DNA of 64,000 bases from Pseudogracilibacillus sp. (lineage in GTDB: Bacteria; Bacillota; Bacilli; Bacillales; Amphibacillaceae), in assembly GCA_026169815.1 (NCBI GenBank), contig JAPFDT010000025.1, positions 186,001-250,000 on the forward strand, written 5' to 3'. This document shows, piece after piece, positions 11,165 to 21,140 of the stretch. The number at the start of each line of letters is the position of its first letter. Position 1 is the stretch's first letter. Made by a program: the position numbers and the translations under genes. The notes under the pieces are model-generated. The model had not been told where the DNA came from and did not search any database. It worked only from the letters and a program-made list of their open reading frames with translations.

Positions 11165-11935
11165 ATGGAAAATAAGTCAATTCAAACAATTAAAACGATG
11201 TTTAAAAATAATGAATTAAATAATGATAATATACAATTTTTGCGAATGGATGAGCGTAAAGGTGTACAACAAATTGTAAAACAATATGATAAACAAGTTG
11301 CTGAAAAAGCGGCTCAATTAGCGCTTTTTAATGAGAAAAAACAATTTGAACGTCGTTTTGTACAACATGCGCATGATTATCTAGCTGGAGTTGATGAAGC
11401 TGGAAGGGGGCCATTGGCAGGGCCTGTTGTTGCAGCAGCTGTTATTTTACCAGAAACATTTAAATTAACAGGTTTAACCGACTCTAAACAATTAACCGAA
11501 ACTGAGCGAAACACTTACTATGATATTATTAAACAAGAAGCAATTAGTTATTATATTGCTGTTATTGATCATCAGAAGATTGATCATATTAATATTTTAA
11601 ACGCAACAAAAATGGCGATGACTGAAGCACTTACGAATCTAGATCCAGCTCCTCATGTAGCATTAATTGATGCTGTGACATTACATAGATTACCGTTTCC
11701 TACAAAAGAAGTTATTAAAGGAGACGATAAAAGTATTGCGATAGCAGCAGCGAGTGTGTTAGCGAAAGTGAAACGAGATAAAATTATGGACGAGATAGCG
11801 ATACAATATCCAGAATATGGGTTTGATACACATAAAGGATATGGAACTAAACAGCATATGGAAGCATTAGAGCAATATGGACCGAGTCCGTATCACCGTT
11901 TAAGTTTCACTCCAGTTAAAAATAGTGTGAAATAA
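11165..11935 (+). CDS. rnhB: Ribonuclease HII
   Basis: 256 residues. It removes ribonucleotides from RNA-DNA hybrids. The catalytic pair D77-E78 is in GVDEAGRGPLAGPV; the further acidic residues are in DSKQL (near 103) and ALIDAVTLH (near 175). An N-terminal segment of about 70 residues precedes the catalytic domain, as in the B. subtilis enzyme. The ATG is 8 bases after AAGGAG. It heads a short operon with ylqG and ylqH. Confidence 0.96.
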   Translation: MENKSIQTIKTMFKNNELNNDNIQFLRMDERKGVQQIVKQYDKQVAEKAAQLALFNEKKQFERRFVQHAHDYLAGVDEAGRGPLAGPVVAAAVILPETFKLTGLTDSKQLTETERNTYYDIIKQEAISYYIAVIDHQKIDHINILNATKMAMTEALTNLDPAPHVALIDAVTLHRLPFPTKEVIKGDDKSIAIAAASVLAKVKRDKIMDEIAIQYPEYGFDTHKGYGTKQHMEALEQYGPSPYHRLSFTPVKNSVK

Positions 11936-11958
11936 GGATCTTTTCAAGGAGGGAGAAA

Positions 11959-14097
11959 ATGGCTTTAAATAAAATTCAACATCATTTCCTCGAGAATCAA
12001 GCAAAAAATCAAGTGTTAAGATTACGAGAAGGACAAATTGTTGAAGGAAAAATTGAGCAACTATATCAAGATGATCGTGCTAAAGTCAGAATAGGTTCTT
12101 CTACATTAATTGCTCAAATACAAACAGCATTAAGTGTAGGAGAGTCGTACTATTTTCAAGTTAGTGAATCAAATGAACAAATATATTTACAAGTCGTACA
12201 AGGGGAAGGAACTAATCGTACTGCCAATTTAGAAACATTGATGAATCAACTTCAAGTACGAGGATCAAGAGTTAATAGGCAATTTTTAGAAGGGCTTATA
12301 TCTCGGGGGATCCCGTTTAACCCTGCTCAAATTCATCAAGCGTTGGATATTTTACAACAGCAACCAAATAAAGCAGAATCTATTGCTATTTTGCAGCAAA
12401 TGTTTCAAGAAAAGTTACCAATTACTGAAAATATATTCCAAGCTTTGTCTACTTTTAACTCGAATCAATTTACAACTGTATTAGAAGCTGTTTATCAAAG
12501 ATTAGTACAAAGCGACACTCCATTAAACAATCAAGAATTAGCATTAATGAAATTACTGCAACAAATAGTACAACGTCCTGAATCTACGAATGAGATGATG
12601 AGTAAACAATTATTACAACAAATTAAACAAAATCCAACGATGGTTTCAATGTATCAAATGTTAGGTATGTTTGATGAAAGTTTATCACAAGATGAAGTAA
12701 TAGCTCGATTAGAAACTTATTTGCAATCTAAACAAAGTCAACATTTCCCCCAAGGAGCACTGCAAAGTCAATCAGAGATTCAAACGTTATTTAATCAAAC
12801 AAATCAACAAATAACCGAATTGTTACAACATGAGCAAGCAATTATGCGAACAGCTTTAAAAGCGATAAGTATTTATCATCCACTACAAGCTAATGCATTA
12901 AATGACCAAGAGTTAACTGCATTAATACGCATGATTAAACAGGAATTATTACCATTATTACCAAAACAAATGCAACAACATATAACCCAGTTACTAGGAA
13001 GTATGACATTAGACGATCAATCTAGTCTTTCTGCAATGTTACGTGTAATAGGGAACGAGAGTACATTTACGAATTTAGGTTATGATGACATTATGGTAAG
13101 TCTACGAAATCAACTACAGGTGCCATCGAATGATCTCTTATCAACTCAACAAAAACAAACTATCGTACAAACGGCAATGCAGATAGCGAATCAGCATCAG
13201 TTAAATACTGCAACAACGTTAAACCAACAGCAATTAACAGCACTTATACAATCAGTAGAACAAGAATTATTACCATCACTGCCGAAAGAAACATCAGATC
13301 AATTAGCACAATTATTACAACGTACGACATTGCAAAATCAAGCGAGCTTATTATCATTTTTAACGATGGTTGGAAATCAAGATATTACAAGGACACAAAT
13401 GGCACAAGAACAAGTAGCAACTCAACAAATGAACCAAGGGCAGCAGTTACCTGTGCAACAACAATTATTAGGACAAATTTCACATTATATGGAATCATTA
13501 GGCCTAACAATGGAACACGATTTTATTCAAGCATTACAAACTGCACAACAAGATGGCTTACAAACGGCAGCTCAAGCAGAATCAATCAAGTCTTTATTAT
13601 TACAAATGATACAACGAGGGGGACAACAACCTGAACAAATTCAGCAATTACTGAATTTTATAAATGGATTACAATTACAAACACTAACAGAATCTAATCA
13701 AATGTTACAAGCGCAAATGTATATCCCGGGTAATCCCTTTGCATTAAATGAAGATATCTTTATGAAATTTGAAAGTAAAAAAACAGAAGATGGAAAAATT
13801 GATGAAGATTACTGTCGAATTATTTTTATGTTAAATTTAAAACAATTACAAGAAACAATTGTTGATATGCAAGTTCAAAAAAGGATTATTACGGTAACGA
13901 TATTTAATGATGTCGTATCAAATATGGTAAATGACTCCGTGATGATAGCAACGATGAAAGAAAATTTAAATGAATTAGATTATCAATTATCTACAGTTGA
14001 TTGGAAACCATTATCAAAACAAGAAGAAACATCAGCAACTAAAAAGGAATATCATAGCGCTTATCAAAATCAAGAAGGATTTGATTTAAAAATATGA
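11959..14097 (+). CDS. ylqG: YlqG-like Gln-rich protein; C-terminus resembles FliK
   Basis: 712 residues, very rich in Gln, Leu and Thr. No enzyme motif is seen. Position between rnhB and ylqH matches B. subtilis ylqG. A unit of about 76 residues occurs twice, at about 293-368 and 400-475, sharing LTALI and QELLP-LPK cores. The C-terminal ~100 residues (LNLKQLQETIVDMQVQKRI, TVTIFND, NLNELDYQLSTVDW) have the alternating pattern of the FliK/Flg_hook C-terminal domain. The next gene encodes an FlhB C-terminal-like protein, and FliK and FlhB interact during the flagellar export switch. Function is unknown; the FliK relation is my inference. Confidence 0.8.
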   Translation: MALNKIQHHFLENQAKNQVLRLREGQIVEGKIEQLYQDDRAKVRIGSSTLIAQIQTALSVGESYYFQVSESNEQIYLQVVQGEGTNRTANLETLMNQLQVRGSRVNRQFLEGLISRGIPFNPAQIHQALDILQQQPNKAESIAILQQMFQEKLPITENIFQALSTFNSNQFTTVLEAVYQRLVQSDTPLNNQELALMKLLQQIVQRPESTNEMMSKQLLQQIKQNPTMVSMYQMLGMFDESLSQDEVIARLETYLQSKQSQHFPQGALQSQSEIQTLFNQTNQQITELLQHEQAIMRTALKAISIYHPLQANALNDQELTALIRMIKQELLPLLPKQMQQHITQLLGSMTLDDQSSLSAMLRVIGNESTFTNLGYDDIMVSLRNQLQVPSNDLLSTQQKQTIVQTAMQIANQHQLNTATTLNQQQLTALIQSVEQELLPSLPKETSDQLAQLLQRTTLQNQASLLSFLTMVGNQDITRTQMAQEQVATQQMNQGQQLPVQQQLLGQISHYMESLGLTMEHDFIQALQTAQQDGLQTAAQAESIKSLLLQMIQRGGQQPEQIQQLLNFINGLQLQTLTESNQMLQAQMYIPGNPFALNEDIFMKFESKKTEDGKIDEDYCRIIFMLNLKQLQETIVDMQVQKRIITVTIFNDVVSNMVNDSVMIATMKENLNELDYQLSTVDWKPLSKQEETSATKKEYHSAYQNQEGFDLKI

Positions 14098-14366
14098 GAC
14101 ACAAAAGAAAACACGCAGCTGCTCTTTCATACCGTGATGACACACGTACAGCTCCAGCTGTTTCAGCGAAAGGTAAAGGGTTAGTTGCAGAAAAAATTAT
14201 TCAAGAAGCAAAACAACATAAAGTTCCTATTATGGAAGATCCGTCTTTAGTAGAAATATTAGGTGAATTAGAAATTAATCGAGCAATACCGAACGAGTTA
14301 TATCAAGCGGTCGCAGAAGTATTTGCTTTTGTATATAATGTGGATCAAAAACAAAAACTACGATAA
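14094..14366 (+). CDS. ylqH: YlqH, stand-alone FlhB cytoplasmic-domain-like protein
   Basis: 90 residues. It aligns by eye with the C-terminal 85 residues of FlhB encoded at 40390-41472: AAALSYRDDTRTAPAVSAKG matches AIAIKYDESVTSAPYVVAKG, and NELYQAVAEVFAFVYNVDQK matches EQFYQAIAEILAFVYQINKK. The NPTH autocleavage motif of FlhB is absent and there are no membrane spans, so it resembles the C-terminal cleavage product made separately. It overlaps ylqG by four bases, indicating co-translation. Its function has not been established to my knowledge. Confidence 0.88.
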   Translation: MRHKRKHAAALSYRDDTRTAPAVSAKGKGLVAEKIIQEAKQHKVPIMEDPSLVEILGELEINRAIPNELYQAVAEVFAFVYNVDQKQKLR

Positions 14367-14403
14367 TTAAAACGAATCATTTCAGATAACTATACCTTAT
14401 CCT

Positions 14404-14432
14404 TTGAGAATTATATAAATATTTACTACAAT
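14404..14432 (+). promoter_or_regulatory. Sigma-A promoter for sucCD
   Basis: TTGAGA at 14404-14409 and TACAAT at 14427-14432 with a 17-bp spacer; the sucC ATG follows 38 bases further on. No cre-like site was recognised by eye. Confidence 0.75.
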
Positions 14433-14470
14433 GAAATAGTAAGTTAATTTAAAAAACGGAGGCATAAGGG

Positions 14471-15643
14471 ATGAACATTCATGAGTATCAAGCAAAGAAC
14501 ATACTTCGTGACTACGGAGTAAATGTTCCAACAGGGTATGTAGCATACTCGATTGACGAAGCAGTAGAGTATGCAAAAGGCATCAATAATGATGTTAAAG
14601 TAGTGAAAGCACAAATCCATGCAGGTGGTCGCGGAAAAGCTGGTGGAGTAAAGCTTGCTCAAAACCAAGATGAAGTCCGTGAATACGCTAAAGAAATATT
14701 AGGAAAAGTGCTTGTCACACCACAAACAGGTCCAGAAGGTAAAGAAGTAAAGCGCTTACTTATCGAAGAAGGATGTAATATTGATAAAGAATATTACTTA
14801 GGATTAGTTTTAGATCGTAGTATTTCAAAAATTGTTCTCATGGGTTCTGAAGAAGGCGGCATGGAAATTGAAGAAGTTGCTGCATCAAATCCAGAGAAAA
14901 TATTTAAAGAAGTGATAGACCCAACTATTGGATTGACAGCGTTTCAAGCTCGTAGATTAGCATTTAATTTAAACTTTCCAAAGGAGTCTATTAATCAAGT
15001 AGCTAAATTAATGTTAAATTTATATGATGCTTTTGTTGAGAAGGATTGTATGACAGTTGAAATCAATCCATTAGTCACAACGAAAGAAGGTAATGTGTTA
15101 GCACTTGATGCAAAAATGAACTTCGATGGTAACGCATTATATCGTCAAAAAGATGTACTCGAATTACGTGATCTAGATGAAGAAGATCGTAATGAGATTG
15201 AGGCATCTAAATATGATTTAAGTTATATTCAATTAGATGGAAATATCGGTTGTATGGTAAATGGTGCAGGCCTTGCTATGGCAACGATGGATATTATTAA
15301 ATATGAAGGTGGAAATCCTGCTAACTTCTTAGATGTTGGTGGAGATGCTACACCTGAAAAAGTGGCGGAAGCTTTCAAAATTATTTTATCAGACGAAGAA
15401 GTTAAAGGGATATTAGTTAACGTGTTTGGTGGAATAATGAAATGTGATTATATTGCACAAGGAATTATTGCTGCGACAAAAGAATTAGATTTAAGTATCC
15501 CGCTCGTCGTTCGTTTAGAAGGAACAAACGTAGATTTAGGAAAGCAGTTATTAAATGATTCTGGTCTAAATATTACTGCTGCCGATTCAATGGGCGATGG
15601 TGCTAAGAAAATAGTTCAAATGGTAAAAGAAGCAGGAAACTAA
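14471..15643 (+). CDS. sucC: Succinyl-CoA synthetase beta subunit
   Basis: 390 residues, normal length. It begins [17 protein letters not shown], the family N-terminus. The ATP-grasp region includes [16 protein letters not shown] (about 51-66) and the CoA/phosphate region [17 protein letters not shown] (about 288-304). With SucD it converts succinyl-CoA to succinate in the TCA cycle with nucleotide triphosphate formation. ACGGAGG sits upstream of the ATG. It has its own promoter and is followed by sucD after 48 bases. Confidence 0.97.
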   Translation: MNIHEYQAKNILRDYGVNVPTGYVAYSIDEAVEYAKGINNDVKVVKAQIHAGGRGKAGGVKLAQNQDEVREYAKEILGKVLVTPQTGPEGKEVKRLLIEEGCNIDKEYYLGLVLDRSISKIVLMGSEEGGMEIEEVAASNPEKIFKEVIDPTIGLTAFQARRLAFNLNFPKESINQVAKLMLNLYDAFVEKDCMTVEINPLVTTKEGNVLALDAKMNFDGNALYRQKDVLELRDLDEEDRNEIEASKYDLSYIQLDGNIGCMVNGAGLAMATMDIIKYEGGNPANFLDVGGDATPEKVAEAFKIILSDEEVKGILVNVFGGIMKCDYIAQGIIAATKELDLSIPLVVRLEGTNVDLGKQLLNDSGLNITAADSMGDGAKKIVQMVKEAGN

Positions 15644-15691
15644 TCTAAACTATACAGTGCAATATTAATTGCTAGAAAGGACGTACAACGG

Positions 15692-16594
15692 ATGAGTATT
15701 TATGTTAATAAAGATACAAAAGTAATCGTTCAAGGGATTACTGGTTCAGCTGGAATGGACCATACAGAACAGATGTTACAATATGGCACACAAATTGTTG
15801 GAGGTGTTACACCAGGTAGAGGTGGAACTACAACATTAGGTGTACCAGTTTTTGATACAGTACAAGATGCAGTAGAAGCAACAGGTGCAACGGTATCGAT
15901 TATTTATGTACCAGCTCCATTTGCTGCAGATGCTATTATGGAAGCAACTGATGCAGGTCTAGATTTAACCATTTGTATTACGGAACATATTCCAATTATT
16001 GATATGATTAAAGTAAAAGAATATATGGCTGATAAACAAACACGATTAATCGGACCGAATTGCCCAGGAGTCATTACAGCAGATGAATGTAAGATTGGTA
16101 TTATGCCAGGGTATATTCATAAAAAAGGTCACATCGGTGTTGTATCTCGTTCTGGAACATTAACGTATGAAGCGGTTCACCAATTATCTCAAGCAGGATA
16201 TGGACAAACTACTGCAGTCGGTATTGGTGGAGATCCAGTAAACGGAACGTCATTTATCGATGTATTAAAGGAATTTAATGAAGACCCAGAAACGTTAGCT
16301 GTTATGATGATTGGAGAAATTGGCGGGACTGCAGAAGAAGAAGCCGCTGAGTGGATTAAAGAAAATATGACTAAACCGGTTGCAGGATTCATTGGTGGTG
16401 CAACAGCGCCTCCAGGTAAACGAATGGGACATGCTGGTGCGATTATCTCTGGTGGAGAAGGAACTGCAAAGGAAAAAAATCGCGTCATGACAAATTGTGG
16501 AATTAAAGTATCAGAGTCTCCTGCTAAAATGGGTGAGACGATGATTGCACTTTTAGAAGAAAATAATCTTGCTAAAAAATGCAAAACACATTAA
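15692..16594 (+). CDS. sucD: Succinyl-CoA synthetase alpha subunit
   Basis: 300 residues. The N-terminal CoA-binding Rossmann domain has [18 protein letters not shown] (about 12-29). The phosphorylated histidine lies in [16 protein letters not shown] (about residue 248). [10 protein letters not shown] and [12 protein letters not shown] are also typical. It partners SucC. AGAAAGGACG precedes the ATG, and a terminator hairpin follows the stop. No anomaly was seen. Confidence 0.97.
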   Translation: MSIYVNKDTKVIVQGITGSAGMDHTEQMLQYGTQIVGGVTPGRGGTTTLGVPVFDTVQDAVEATGATVSIIYVPAPFAADAIMEATDAGLDLTICITEHIPIIDMIKVKEYMADKQTRLIGPNCPGVITADECKIGIMPGYIHKKGHIGVVSRSGTLTYEAVHQLSQAGYGQTTAVGIGGDPVNGTSFIDVLKEFNEDPETLAVMMIGEIGGTAEEEAAEWIKENMTKPVAGFIGGATAPPGKRMGHAGAIISGGEGTAKEKNRVMTNCGIKVSESPAKMGETMIALLEENNLAKKCKTH

Positions 16595-16602
16595 ACTTTA
16601 AT

Positions 16603-16640
16603 AGTAGAGGACTTGTATCAAACAAGTTCTCTACTTCTTT
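16603..16640 (+). terminator. Intrinsic terminator of sucCD
   Basis: A 14-bp stem (AGTAGAGGACTTGT at 16603-16616; ACAAGTTCTCTACT at 16622-16635) with one mismatch is followed by TCTTTATT. It lies between sucD and dprA. Confidence 0.8.
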
Positions 16641-16663
16641 ATTAATTGAAAGGAAGTGTTCAA

Positions 16664-17536
16664 TTGCACGAATTACGAGACCGCCTGCTCATCCTACAGC
16701 GCATTCAAGGTCTATCACGAAAGAAATTACACCAACTAAGAAAAGTTGATCCTCTTTTAACAACTATCTTCACTATGTCACCTCAAGAGATAGAATCATT
16801 TCTACAACTTAAACAACAGAAAGCTTTACATGTATATCAACAATTACAACAAATAGATTCCATACAAGGAAAGATAAGAGATGATGAAAACATTGCAAAC
16901 ATCATTACAATAGAAGATACAGATTACCCGAAAAGGTTACGGGAAATCCCTGATCCTCCATTAGTATTATATACCATTGGAGATATTAAATTGCTCAATG
17001 CTAATCCGTCATTAAGTGTGATCGGAACAAGAAGACCATCTTATGAAGCAAGAGATAAATTACATGAAGTACTCACTCCACTCATTGCAGTTGGTTATAC
17101 AATTGTTAGTGGACTAGCTTACGGGATTGATAGTTTTGCACATGAACGTACTTTAGAGTATGATGGAAAAACAATCGCTGTCTTAGGAAGCGGTTTTAAA
17201 CATATTTACCCTAAGGAAAATATTACACTTTGTCGAGAAATCGCTCGAAAAGGTCTCGTTGTTTCTGAATATGCGCCCCATACTCCACCTAAAAAATATC
17301 ATTTTCCAGAAAGAAATCGAATTATTAGCGGGATAAGTCAAGGCACCTTAGTAGTAGAAGCAACAGAGCGAAGCGGAACATTAATTACAGTAGATCAAGC
17401 ATTGGAACAAGGAAAAGAAGTATTTGCTATGCCAGGCTCGCCACTCTTGAAGCAAACAGTAGGTTGTCATCAACTAATTCAAGATGGTGCTAAGCTAGTG
17501 ATAACAGCTACAGATATTTATGAAGAATGGGTTTGA
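16664..17536 (+). CDS. dprA: DNA processing protein DprA (Smf)
   Basis: 290 residues from TTG 16664, preferred because AAAGGAAGTG ends 5 bases upstream; an in-frame TTG at 16646 has no ribosome binding site. DprA loads RecA on incoming single-stranded DNA during natural transformation. The Rossmann-like domain shows VIGTRRPSYEARDKL (about 118-132), VSGLAYGIDSFAHERTL and FPERNRIISGISQGTLVVEA. The length matches the Bacillus protein. It follows the sucCD terminator closely and must have its own promoter or depend on read-through. Confidence 0.95.
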   Translation: MHELRDRLLILQRIQGLSRKKLHQLRKVDPLLTTIFTMSPQEIESFLQLKQQKALHVYQQLQQIDSIQGKIRDDENIANIITIEDTDYPKRLREIPDPPLVLYTIGDIKLLNANPSLSVIGTRRPSYEARDKLHEVLTPLIAVGYTIVSGLAYGIDSFAHERTLEYDGKTIAVLGSGFKHIYPKENITLCREIARKGLVVSEYAPHTPPKKYHFPERNRIISGISQGTLVVEATERSGTLITVDQALEQGKEVFAMPGSPLLKQTVGCHQLIQDGAKLVITATDIYEEWV

Positions 17537-17585
17537 AAAGTCTAGCAATTTTACAAGAAAACAGAACATTACCTCATCGCTATAT

Positions 17586-17614
17586 TTGACAAACGAAAAC
17601 TATATACTTACTAT
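17586..17614 (+). promoter_or_regulatory. Sigma-A promoter upstream of topA
   Basis: TTGACA at 17586-17591 and TACTAT at 17609-17614 with exactly 17 bp between them. Transcription from here would give a leader of about 290 nt before topA. Confidence 0.7.
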
Positions 17615-17720
17615 TAGTGTTGATTTCTAATATCAACTAAAGAATATTAAAAGCAAATATTCAATAATAGAAATCAACTTATATAGAAGTAATTATTTAA
17701 ATAAGCATATGACAATTGTT

Positions 17721-17816
17721 TGAGTCAATTTCAAGAGAGTAGAAACAAGTAAACGGCTGTGCATTAAACTTTATGTCCGTGTTTGTAGTGCTCTTATGAA
17801 TGAGGAAATTGATTCA
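17721..17816 (+). other. Structured leader candidate upstream of topA
   Basis: The outer stem TGAGTCAATTTC (17721-17732) pairs with GAAATTGATTCA (17805-17816), 12 bp with one G-U pair. Inside, AAGAG (17733-17737) pairs with CTCTT (17791-17795), AAAC (17743-17746) with GTTT (17781-17784), and ACGG (17753-17756) with CCGT (17777-17780). There is no T-tract, so it is not a standard terminator. I do not recognise it as a known riboswitch. Confidence 0.45.
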
Positions 17817-17909
17817 TTTATGTAAATCAGTCATTATGAGTAATTAATTAAAATGAAATAAAAAAAGATTATAATCGAGTCACACAACCAGGTGAAGGAG
17901 GAAAAAATA

Positions 17910-19985
17910 ATGTCCAAATATTTAGTAATTGTAGAATCACCTGCTAAAGCAAAAACAATTGAACGTTATTTAGGGAAAAATTATACGGTAAGAGCTTCCA
18001 ATGGACACGTACGAGATTTACCAAAAAGTCAAATGGGTGTCGATGTAGATAATAATTATGAACCGAAGTATATTACAATTCGTGGTAAAGGTGAAAAGTT
18101 AAAAGAATTACGTAAAGAAGCTAAAAAAGCAGAAAAAATCTACTTAGCAGCGGACCCGGATCGTGAAGGGGAAGCAATTGCTTGGCATTTAGCACACGCA
18201 TTAAAAGTAGATGAAACGTCAGATTGTCGTGTTGTCTTTAACGAAATTACAAAAGATGCAATCAAACAATCATTTAAACAACCGAGAAAAATTGATTATG
18301 ATTTAGTAGATGCACAACAAGCACGACGTATTTTAGATCGTTTAGTCGGGTACAATATTAGTCCGTTGCTCTGGAAGAAAATAAAAAAGGGCTTAAGTGC
18401 AGGACGTGTACAATCTGTTGCCGTTAAAATGATTAACGACCGTGAAAAGGAAATAAAAGCATTTAAACCAGAAGAATACTGGTCAATAGAAGCACAGTTT
18501 TTAAAAGATAAAGAAAAGTTTACTGGAAAGTTTTATGGAGTAGATGGTAAGAAGTTAGAATTAAAAAATGAAACAGAAGTAAAAGACATTACAAATAAAC
18601 TAACTGAAGATGCTTTTACGATTAGTAAAGTAAATAAGCGTGAACGAAGAAGAAACCCTGCCAAACCATTTATTACTTCATCATTACAACAAGATGCAGC
18701 GCGTAAATTAAATTTCAGAGCTAGAAAAACAATGATGACAGCGCAGCAGTTATATGAAGGAATTGATTTAGGTCGTAAAGCAGGTGGAATAACTGGTTTA
18801 ATTACGTATATGCGTACAGATTCAACGAGAATATCGGATACAGCGATAGGTGAAGCTGCAACGTATATTGAAGAGAAGTACGGGAAAGAGTACCTTGGAC
18901 CAAAACAAAAGAAGAAGCAACAAGAAGGTGCCCAAGATGCACACGAAGCAGTGCGTCCTACATCTGTATTAATTGAACCTAGTTCGATTAAAGATGCGCT
19001 GTCGAATGATCAATATAAATTATATAAACTAATTTATGAACGCTTTTTAGCAAGTCAAATGGCACCTGCTGTAATGGATACGATGACAGTTCACCTAAAC
19101 AATAATGGTGTTGAATTTAGAGCAACAGGTTCAAAGGTTAAATTCAAAGGATTCATGAAAGTGTATGTTGAAGGTACAGATAATAATAAAAAAGAAAAAG
19201 AATCATTTTTACCAGATTTAAATGAAGGTGAAAAAGTAACGACAAAAGATATTAAACCGAATCAACACTTTACACAACCGCCTCCGCGTTATACAGAGGC
19301 AACGTTAGTAGGGACGATGGAAAAACAAGGTTTAGGTCGACCATCAACCTATGCCCCTACATTAGAAACAATTCAACGTCGTGGCTATGTGAAGTTAGAT
19401 AATCGTCGTTTTGTTCCAACAGAGTTAGGGGAAATCGTCGTAGATGTCTTAGTCGAATATTTCCCTGAGATAACGAATGTCGATTTTACAGCAGATATGG
19501 AAACGCAACTTGACTCGATAGAAGTTGGCGAAGAAGAATGGAAAAAAATTATTGATGACTTTTATCAAGATTTTCGTCCTCGCTTAGAAAAAGCCGAGGA
19601 AGAAATGGCGACCATTGAAATTAAAGATGAACCAGTTGGCATAGATTGTGAAAAATGTGGACATCCAATGGTTTATAAAATGGGACGTTATGGTAAATTT
19701 ATGGCCTGCTCTAATTTCCCTGAATGTAGAAACACAAAACCAATTCTTAAAAAGATAGGGGTAACTTGTCCGACATGTAAAGATGGGGAAATTGTTGAAA
19801 GAAAATCGAAGAAAAACCGAGTGTTTTATGGGTGTGAAACATATCCAAAATGTGAATTTGTTTCTTGGGACAAACCAATTGCCCGAAGTTGTCCAAAATG
19901 TGAAGAATATTTAGTGGAGAAACGAGCTAAGAAGAAGATTCAAGTAAAATGTAGTAACTGTGAATATGAAGAAGAAGCTCAATAA
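17910..19985 (+). CDS. topA: DNA topoisomerase I
   Basis: 691 residues from ATG 17910 (GAAGGAGG 8 bases upstream; the in-frame GTG at 17892 overlaps that site and is rejected). It relaxes negative supercoils. The TOPRIM domain has [17 protein letters not shown] (about 5-21) and [17 protein letters not shown] (DxDxE). The active-site tyrosine is in [12 protein letters not shown] near residue 300. The C-terminus carries three four-cysteine zinc motifs (CEKC, CPTC and CPKC starts). Length equals that of the B. subtilis enzyme. It has its own promoter and terminator. Confidence 0.97.
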   Translation: MSKYLVIVESPAKAKTIERYLGKNYTVRASNGHVRDLPKSQMGVDVDNNYEPKYITIRGKGEKLKELRKEAKKAEKIYLAADPDREGEAIAWHLAHALKVDETSDCRVVFNEITKDAIKQSFKQPRKIDYDLVDAQQARRILDRLVGYNISPLLWKKIKKGLSAGRVQSVAVKMINDREKEIKAFKPEEYWSIEAQFLKDKEKFTGKFYGVDGKKLELKNETEVKDITNKLTEDAFTISKVNKRERRRNPAKPFITSSLQQDAARKLNFRARKTMMTAQQLYEGIDLGRKAGGITGLITYMRTDSTRISDTAIGEAATYIEEKYGKEYLGPKQKKKQQEGAQDAHEAVRPTSVLIEPSSIKDALSNDQYKLYKLIYERFLASQMAPAVMDTMTVHLNNNGVEFRATGSKVKFKGFMKVYVEGTDNNKKEKESFLPDLNEGEKVTTKDIKPNQHFTQPPPRYTEATLVGTMEKQGLGRPSTYAPTLETIQRRGYVKLDNRRFVPTELGEIVVDVLVEYFPEITNVDFTADMETQLDSIEVGEEEWKKIIDDFYQDFRPRLEKAEEEMATIEIKDEPVGIDCEKCGHPMVYKMGRYGKFMACSNFPECRNTKPILKKIGVTCPTCKDGEIVERKSKKNRVFYGCETYPKCEFVSWDKPIARSCPKCEEYLVEKRAKKKIQVKCSNCEYEEEAQ

Positions 19986-20052
19986 ATAATTTATTTAAAT
20001 AAATATCAGATTAAATAATTGACTAGCTCAATCTTTAAGCGTAATATTGTTG

Positions 20053-20097
20053 TTTGGAATGTTACAGACTATTTCACGTAATATTCCAAACTTTTTT
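20053..20097 (+). terminator. Intrinsic terminator of topA
   Basis: A 13-bp stem with one mismatch (TTTGGAATGTTAC at 20053-20065; GTAATATTCCAAA at 20078-20090) is followed by CTTTTTT. It occupies the topA-xerC gap, where B. subtilis carries trmFO (gid). Confidence 0.85.
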
Positions 20098-20144
20098 ATG
20101 TATTGATATGTAATCTGAATTTTGTTACAATTTAGTTTAATTTA

Positions 20145-20173
20145 TTGAAGTGCTTAATAATTTGTGATATGAT
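20145..20173 (+). promoter_or_regulatory. Sigma-A promoter for xerC-hslVU(-codY)
   Basis: TTGAAG at 20145-20150 and TATGAT at 20168-20173 with a 17-bp spacer; the xerC GTG follows 38 bases downstream. Confidence 0.7.
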
Positions 20174-20211
20174 TAACCCGCTTGTAATTAAGTAGGTGTT
20201 GGGGTGAGAGT

Positions 20212-21126
20212 GTGACAACAGTTAACACATATATACAACAATTTTTAGCTTACCTACATGTAGAAAGAAATGCTTCAAATTATACGATTCAATTTTATCG
20301 AGCAGATTTAACTTTATTTGAAACATTTTTAAGTAAGGAACATATTCAAGATGTGCATGATGTAACACCACTAACCGTACGTGTTTTTTTAACTGAATTA
20401 TATAATCGACAATTAAGTCGAACTTCTGTATCACGTACTCTGTCATGTTTACGTTCTTTTTACACGTTTTTAGAAAAGGATTATGGATTGATTCAAAATC
20501 CTTTTGCTCATATTCCGCTACCAAAACAGGATGAACGCATTCCTAGTTTTTTTTATGAAGAAGAGTTATCAGAATTGTTTACGGTGAGCGACAGTTCTAC
20601 TGCTCTTGGTCAACGAAATCAAGCGTTATTAGAAATATTGTACGCAACAGGAATACGTGTGAGTGAATGCCAACAATTACACTTACATCAAATTGATTTC
20701 CATATATGTGTCTTAAGTGTTATTGGAAAGGGTCGAAAGGAAAGGTTTATTCCATTTGGCCAATATGCTAATGAATCATTAAGACTTTATATAGAAAATG
20801 GTAGAAAAGAATTGTTGCAAAATACTTCAGAAAAAACGGACTATGTATTTTTAAATGCACGAGGAAATCCATTAACAGATAGAGGGATTCGCTATGTGTT
20901 ACAAGAAATGATGAAAGAAACATCGTTGACTGTAAACATGCATCCACATAAGTTACGGCACTCTTTTGCAACGCATTTATTAAATGAAGGAGCGGACTTA
21001 CGATCTGTCCAGGAGTTACTAGGTCATGATAATTTATCATCAACGCAAATATATACACATGTAACGAAAGATAGATTGCGTAACATTTATATGAATACAC
21101 ATCCGCGCGCTAAACCGAATAAGTAA
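20212..21126 (+). CDS. xerC: Tyrosine recombinase XerC (CodV)
   Basis: 304 residues from GTG 20212, behind GGGGTGAGAG. It resolves chromosome dimers at dif with XerD. There is an N-terminal SAM-like core-binding domain (about 1-90). The catalytic set is complete: R149 (ATGIRVSE), K173 (GKGRKERF), H246 and R249 (HPHKLRHSF), H272 (LLGHDNL) and nucleophile Y281 (TQIYTHV). The hslVU-codY neighbourhood identifies it as the Bacillus codV orthologue rather than XerD or a phage integrase. Confidence 0.95.
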   Translation: MTTVNTYIQQFLAYLHVERNASNYTIQFYRADLTLFETFLSKEHIQDVHDVTPLTVRVFLTELYNRQLSRTSVSRTLSCLRSFYTFLEKDYGLIQNPFAHIPLPKQDERIPSFFYEEELSELFTVSDSSTALGQRNQALLEILYATGIRVSECQQLHLHQIDFHICVLSVIGKGRKERFIPFGQYANESLRLYIENGRKELLQNTSEKTDYVFLNARGNPLTDRGIRYVLQEMMKETSLTVNMHPHKLRHSFATHLLNEGADLRSVQELLGHDNLSSTQIYTHVTKDRLRNIYMNTHPRAKPNK

Positions 21127-21140
21127 GGAGTGTGATGGCG

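Larger units (their letters stand above)
17537..17909 (+). other. topA leader region (373 bp without a gene)
   Basis: No coding sequence. It holds a strong promoter-like pair at 17586-17614, an imperfect long stem-loop at 17721-17816, a TATAAT at 17870-17875 with only a weak -35, and the topA ribosome binding site GAAGGAGG at 17894-17901. Confidence 0.6.

Noticed and set aside
16189-16584. 131-codon reading frame on the - strand opposite sucD
   Set aside because: Complement of a highly conserved gene; no domain, no start signals.
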